Source: Streptomyces mobaraensis NBRC 13819 = DSM 40847
GTDB lineage: Bacteria > Actinomycetota > Actinomycetes > Streptomycetales > Streptomycetaceae
Length of the DNA stretch: 64,000 bases
Assembly (NCBI RefSeq): GCF_017916255.1
Contig: NZ_CP072827.1
Location: 1,178,001-1,242,000 of the forward strand
Direction of reading: 5' to 3'
Shown here one piece after another: positions 61,911-64,000 of the stretch. Numbering within the stretch: position 1 is the first letter of the stretch; each line of letters opens with the position of its first letter. Below the pieces are notes generated by a model. That model was not told the origin of the DNA and did not search any database. It worked only from the letters and a program-made list of their open reading frames with translations. The position numbers were made by a program, and so were the translations under genes.

Positions 61911-63752
61911 ATGGACTTCGGCACACAGGGCCCGCCCGCCCCGGCAGATCTCGCCTGGCTGCGCGGTGTCGACGCCTGCACGATGGGCGCCTACGCCCAG
62001 GCGGAGGAGGAGTTCCGGACGGCGGTGCGCATCGACCCCGGGATGGCGGACGCCTGGCTGGGCCTGCACGCCCTGCGGGCCGAGACCTCCACGGCGCTGC
62101 TGCGCATGTACCGCCACCGCGACCGGTTCGGCCAGCAGCGCGCCCGCCACCGGCGCCCGCTCAACTCCTGGTACTGGCTGGGCTGGTGGGTCCAGCCGGT
62201 ACTGGAGACCGGCCGCGACCTGCTGCTCGCCCACGCCTCCCACTGGCTGGACGGCCGGCACGTCCCCGAGCTGGACCGGGCGCTCGCCGAGTGCCCGCCC
62301 GTCGACACCGACCCCCAGGTCCGCTTCCTGCACGCCTGCCGCGCCTACCTGGTCAAGGACTGGGAACAGCTCGTCTGCCACACCGAACCCTTACTCGACG
62401 ACGCGCTGCTGGGCATCGAGGCCGGGCTGTTCGGCGGCATGGCCCGGGTCCGCCTGGAGATGTACGGCCAGGCGGAACCGCTGCTCTCCACGGCGCTGAT
62501 GCGGTGCCGCAGCGAGCAGCCGCAGCGCAAGGAGCTCCGCTACTGGCTGGCCCGCGCCCACGAGGGCACCGGGCGCAGTGCGGCGGCGCTCCCCCTCTAC
62601 CGTGCCGTGCACCGGGTGGACCCCACCTTCATGGACACCTCCGCCCGGCTGACCGCCATCTCGGCCGGCGACGGGCTCGACGAGCACACGGACCTCTCCC
62701 CGCCGTTCCCCTTCGGCGGCCCCGGACAGGACCCGCCGGACGCCGCGGACACCGCCGGGGACCCGGAGGCGCGGGCCGGCGACGTCCTCACCGGGACGGT
62801 CCCGGCGCCCGCCCCCGTCGGCGGGGTACGGGAGGTGGCCCGGGTCCCCCCGCAGCCGTCCGCCCCGCCCCTGCCCGGCCCCTCCGACCCCGTCCTGCTC
62901 GCCAAGGCGCTCGCCGAGCTGGAGCGCATGGTGGGTCTGGAGCCGGTCAAACGGCAGGTCAGAGCCTTGTCCGCACAGCTTCACATGGCCCGCCTGCGAG
63001 CCGGCCAGGGCCTCCCCGTCCAGCCTCCCAAACGCCACTTCGTCTTCTCCGGCCCCTCCGGCACCGGCAAGACCACGGTGGCCCGGATCCTCGGCCGGGT
63101 CTTCTACGCCCTCGGACTGCTCGGCGGCGACCACCTCGTGGAAGCCCAGCGGGCCGACCTGGTCGGCGAGTTCCTCGGCCAGACGGCGGTCAAGGCCAAC
63201 GAGCTGATCGACTCCGCGCTCGGCGGCGTCCTCTTCGTCGACGAGGCGTACAGCCTCGCCAACTCGGGCTACAGCAAGGGCGACGCCTACGGCGACGAGG
63301 CCCTCCAGGTGCTCCTCAAACGCGCCGAGGACAACCGCGACCGCCTCGTCGTCATCCTGGCCGGCTACCCCGAGGGCATGGACCGCCTCCTCGCCACCAA
63401 CCCCGGCCTGAGCTCCCGCTTCACCACCCGCGTCGACTTCCCCAGCTACCGCCCGGCCGAACTCACCTCCATCGGCGAGGTCCTGGCCGGCGAGAACGGC
63501 GACGCCTGGGACGAAGAGGCCCTGGAGGAACTGCGCTCCATCAGCACCCACGTCGTCTCCCAGGGCTGGATCGACGAACTGGGGAACGGGCGCTTTCTGC
63601 GGACGCTGTACGAGAAGAGCTGCGCGTACCGGGATCTGCGGCTGTCCGGCTACGCGGGTGCGCTGTCGCGCGACGATCTGGCGACCTTGCGGTTGCCGGA
63701 CCTCATGCAGGCATACGGCGAGGTGCTCTCCGGCCGGAGCCCGGAGAGGTAG
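61911..63752 (+). CDS. AAA ATPase of CbxX/EccA type with TPR-like N-terminus
   Basis: A 613-residue protein from ATG 61911 with GGGGG five bases upstream. Residues 1-260 are TPR-like helices (AYAQAEEEFRTAVRIDPGMADAWLGL). A Pro-rich linker follows, then a CbxX/CfxQ AAA domain: Walker A GPSGTGKTT (about 381-389), Walker B LFVDEAYSL (about 440), and a sensor with AGYPEGMDRLLATNPGLSSRF. This is the EccA layout of type VII secretion, where the TPR part binds substrates. No other secretion gene is visible here. Confidence 0.88.
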   Translation: MDFGTQGPPAPADLAWLRGVDACTMGAYAQAEEEFRTAVRIDPGMADAWLGLHALRAETSTALLRMYRHRDRFGQQRARHRRPLNSWYWLGWWVQPVLETGRDLLLAHASHWLDGRHVPELDRALAECPPVDTDPQVRFLHACRAYLVKDWEQLVCHTEPLLDDALLGIEAGLFGGMARVRLEMYGQAEPLLSTALMRCRSEQPQRKELRYWLARAHEGTGRSAAALPLYRAVHRVDPTFMDTSARLTAISAGDGLDEHTDLSPPFPFGGPGQDPPDAADTAGDPEARAGDVLTGTVPAPAPVGGVREVARVPPQPSAPPLPGPSDPVLLAKALAELERMVGLEPVKRQVRALSAQLHMARLRAGQGLPVQPPKRHFVFSGPSGTGKTTVARILGRVFYALGLLGGDHLVEAQRADLVGEFLGQTAVKANELIDSALGGVLFVDEAYSLANSGYSKGDAYGDEALQVLLKRAEDNRDRLVVILAGYPEGMDRLLATNPGLSSRFTTRVDFPSYRPAELTSIGEVLAGENGDAWDEEALEELRSISTHVVSQGWIDELGNGRFLRTLYEKSCAYRDLRLSGYAGALSRDDLATLRLPDLMQAYGEVLSGRSPER

Positions 63753-63759
63753 GCCCCTG

Positions 63760-63916
63760 TCCCGCCCTTTCACCGTTTCTCGCGGGGGCAAGCCCCCGCA
63801 CCCCCGAAACCGCGCTCCGCGGACGAGCGGCGAAGCCGCGACAAGGGGGGTCTGGGGGCTTGCCCCCAGGAAACTGGGGGCACCTCCCAGCGGTAGCTGG
63901 GGGAGAAAGGGCGGGA
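63760..63916. repeat. Large inverted intergenic repeat
   Basis: Outer arms TCCCGCCCTTT (63760-63770) and AAAGGGCGGGA (63906-63916) enclose several smaller GC-rich hairpins such as GCGGGGGCAAGCCCCCGC. Part of it (CCGTTTCTCGCGGGGGCA) resembles 5145-5163. It is the kind of dispersed intergenic repeat seen in many Streptomyces genomes and probably acts as a terminator here. Confidence 0.6.
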
Positions 63917-63927
63917 CCGGGGCACCC

Positions 63928-64000
63928 TCACCCCGTGACAACCTCCCGCACCCGCGGATCCGGAACCACCGGCGTCACAGACGCAACCCGATGCGAAGGA
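63928..64000 (-). CDS. C-terminal fragment of a leftward gene (runs off window)
   Basis: On the minus strand an open frame enters at 64000 and stops at TGA 63928-63930, ending SHRVASVTPVVPDPRVREVVTG. Only 24 codons are visible, so the family cannot be told. Confidence 0.35.
   Translation of the reverse strand, partial: PSHRVASVTPVVPDPRVREVVTG

Overview
The window is chromosomal DNA from a Streptomyces or a close relative. Coding sequence is extremely GC-rich with G/C in almost every third codon position. GTG starts behind GGAGG-type ribosome binding sites are common, neighbouring genes are often coupled by ATGA or GTGA overlaps, and the gene content fits (DUF574 methyltransferase, class F sortase, homodimeric aceE, VTC/DUF4956 pair, rifampin phosphotransferase).

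Layout. 1-1855: leftward P450 plus isocyanide synthase pair, cut by the window edge. 2087-7155: copper locus (Met/His/Gly-rich small membrane protein, CopA ATPase, PCuAC-like protein) beside an ECF sigma factor, a divergent zinc-finger protein and a Met-rich membrane protein. 7513-12468: aceE with a promoter and a 21-bp palindrome, an orphan holin-like gene, and an aldehyde dehydrogenase.

12439-26748: mobile DNA inserted in the 3' end of the aldehyde dehydrogenase gene. That 3' end occurs three times (12439, 23568, 26719), so at least two elements lie in tandem. Element A (about 12.4-23.6 kb) has an integrase and excisionase, eroded conjugative-element genes, IS256, ISL3, IS110 and Tn3 sequences, and a pair of terpene-cyclase-like genes (QW-repeat class II type with DVETT, and class I type with DDxxD). 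Element B (23.6-26.7 kb) holds an integrase relic joined to a HINT/toxin relic with a frameshifted candidate immunity gene, and an intact pair encoding a secreted and a cytosolic protein. A further degenerate copy of the element-A left flank lies near 29.87 kb.

27056-32411: DEAD-box helicase, beta-family protein, a pyrimidine-dimer-glycosylase-like protein and a PAS-LuxR regulator. The regulator is divergent from a three-gene operon (32742-37470): ATP-grasp ligase, dikinase with glucan-water-dikinase-like domain order, and MFS transporter; product unknown. 37358-46141: HAD protein, truncated SDR, RND exporter, glycosyltransferase and rifampin phosphotransferase with an upstream rifamycin-associated element, then a helicase relic.

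46335-64000: mostly core-type genes: APH-family kinase, RDH-repeat surface protein with class F sortase, methyltransferase, VTC/DUF4956 pair, DUF779, c-di-GMP enzyme coupled to a DUF574 methyltransferase, amino-acid permease, Tat-type C39 peptidase, P-loop kinase and an EccA-like AAA ATPase. I found no rRNA, tRNA or CRISPR array.
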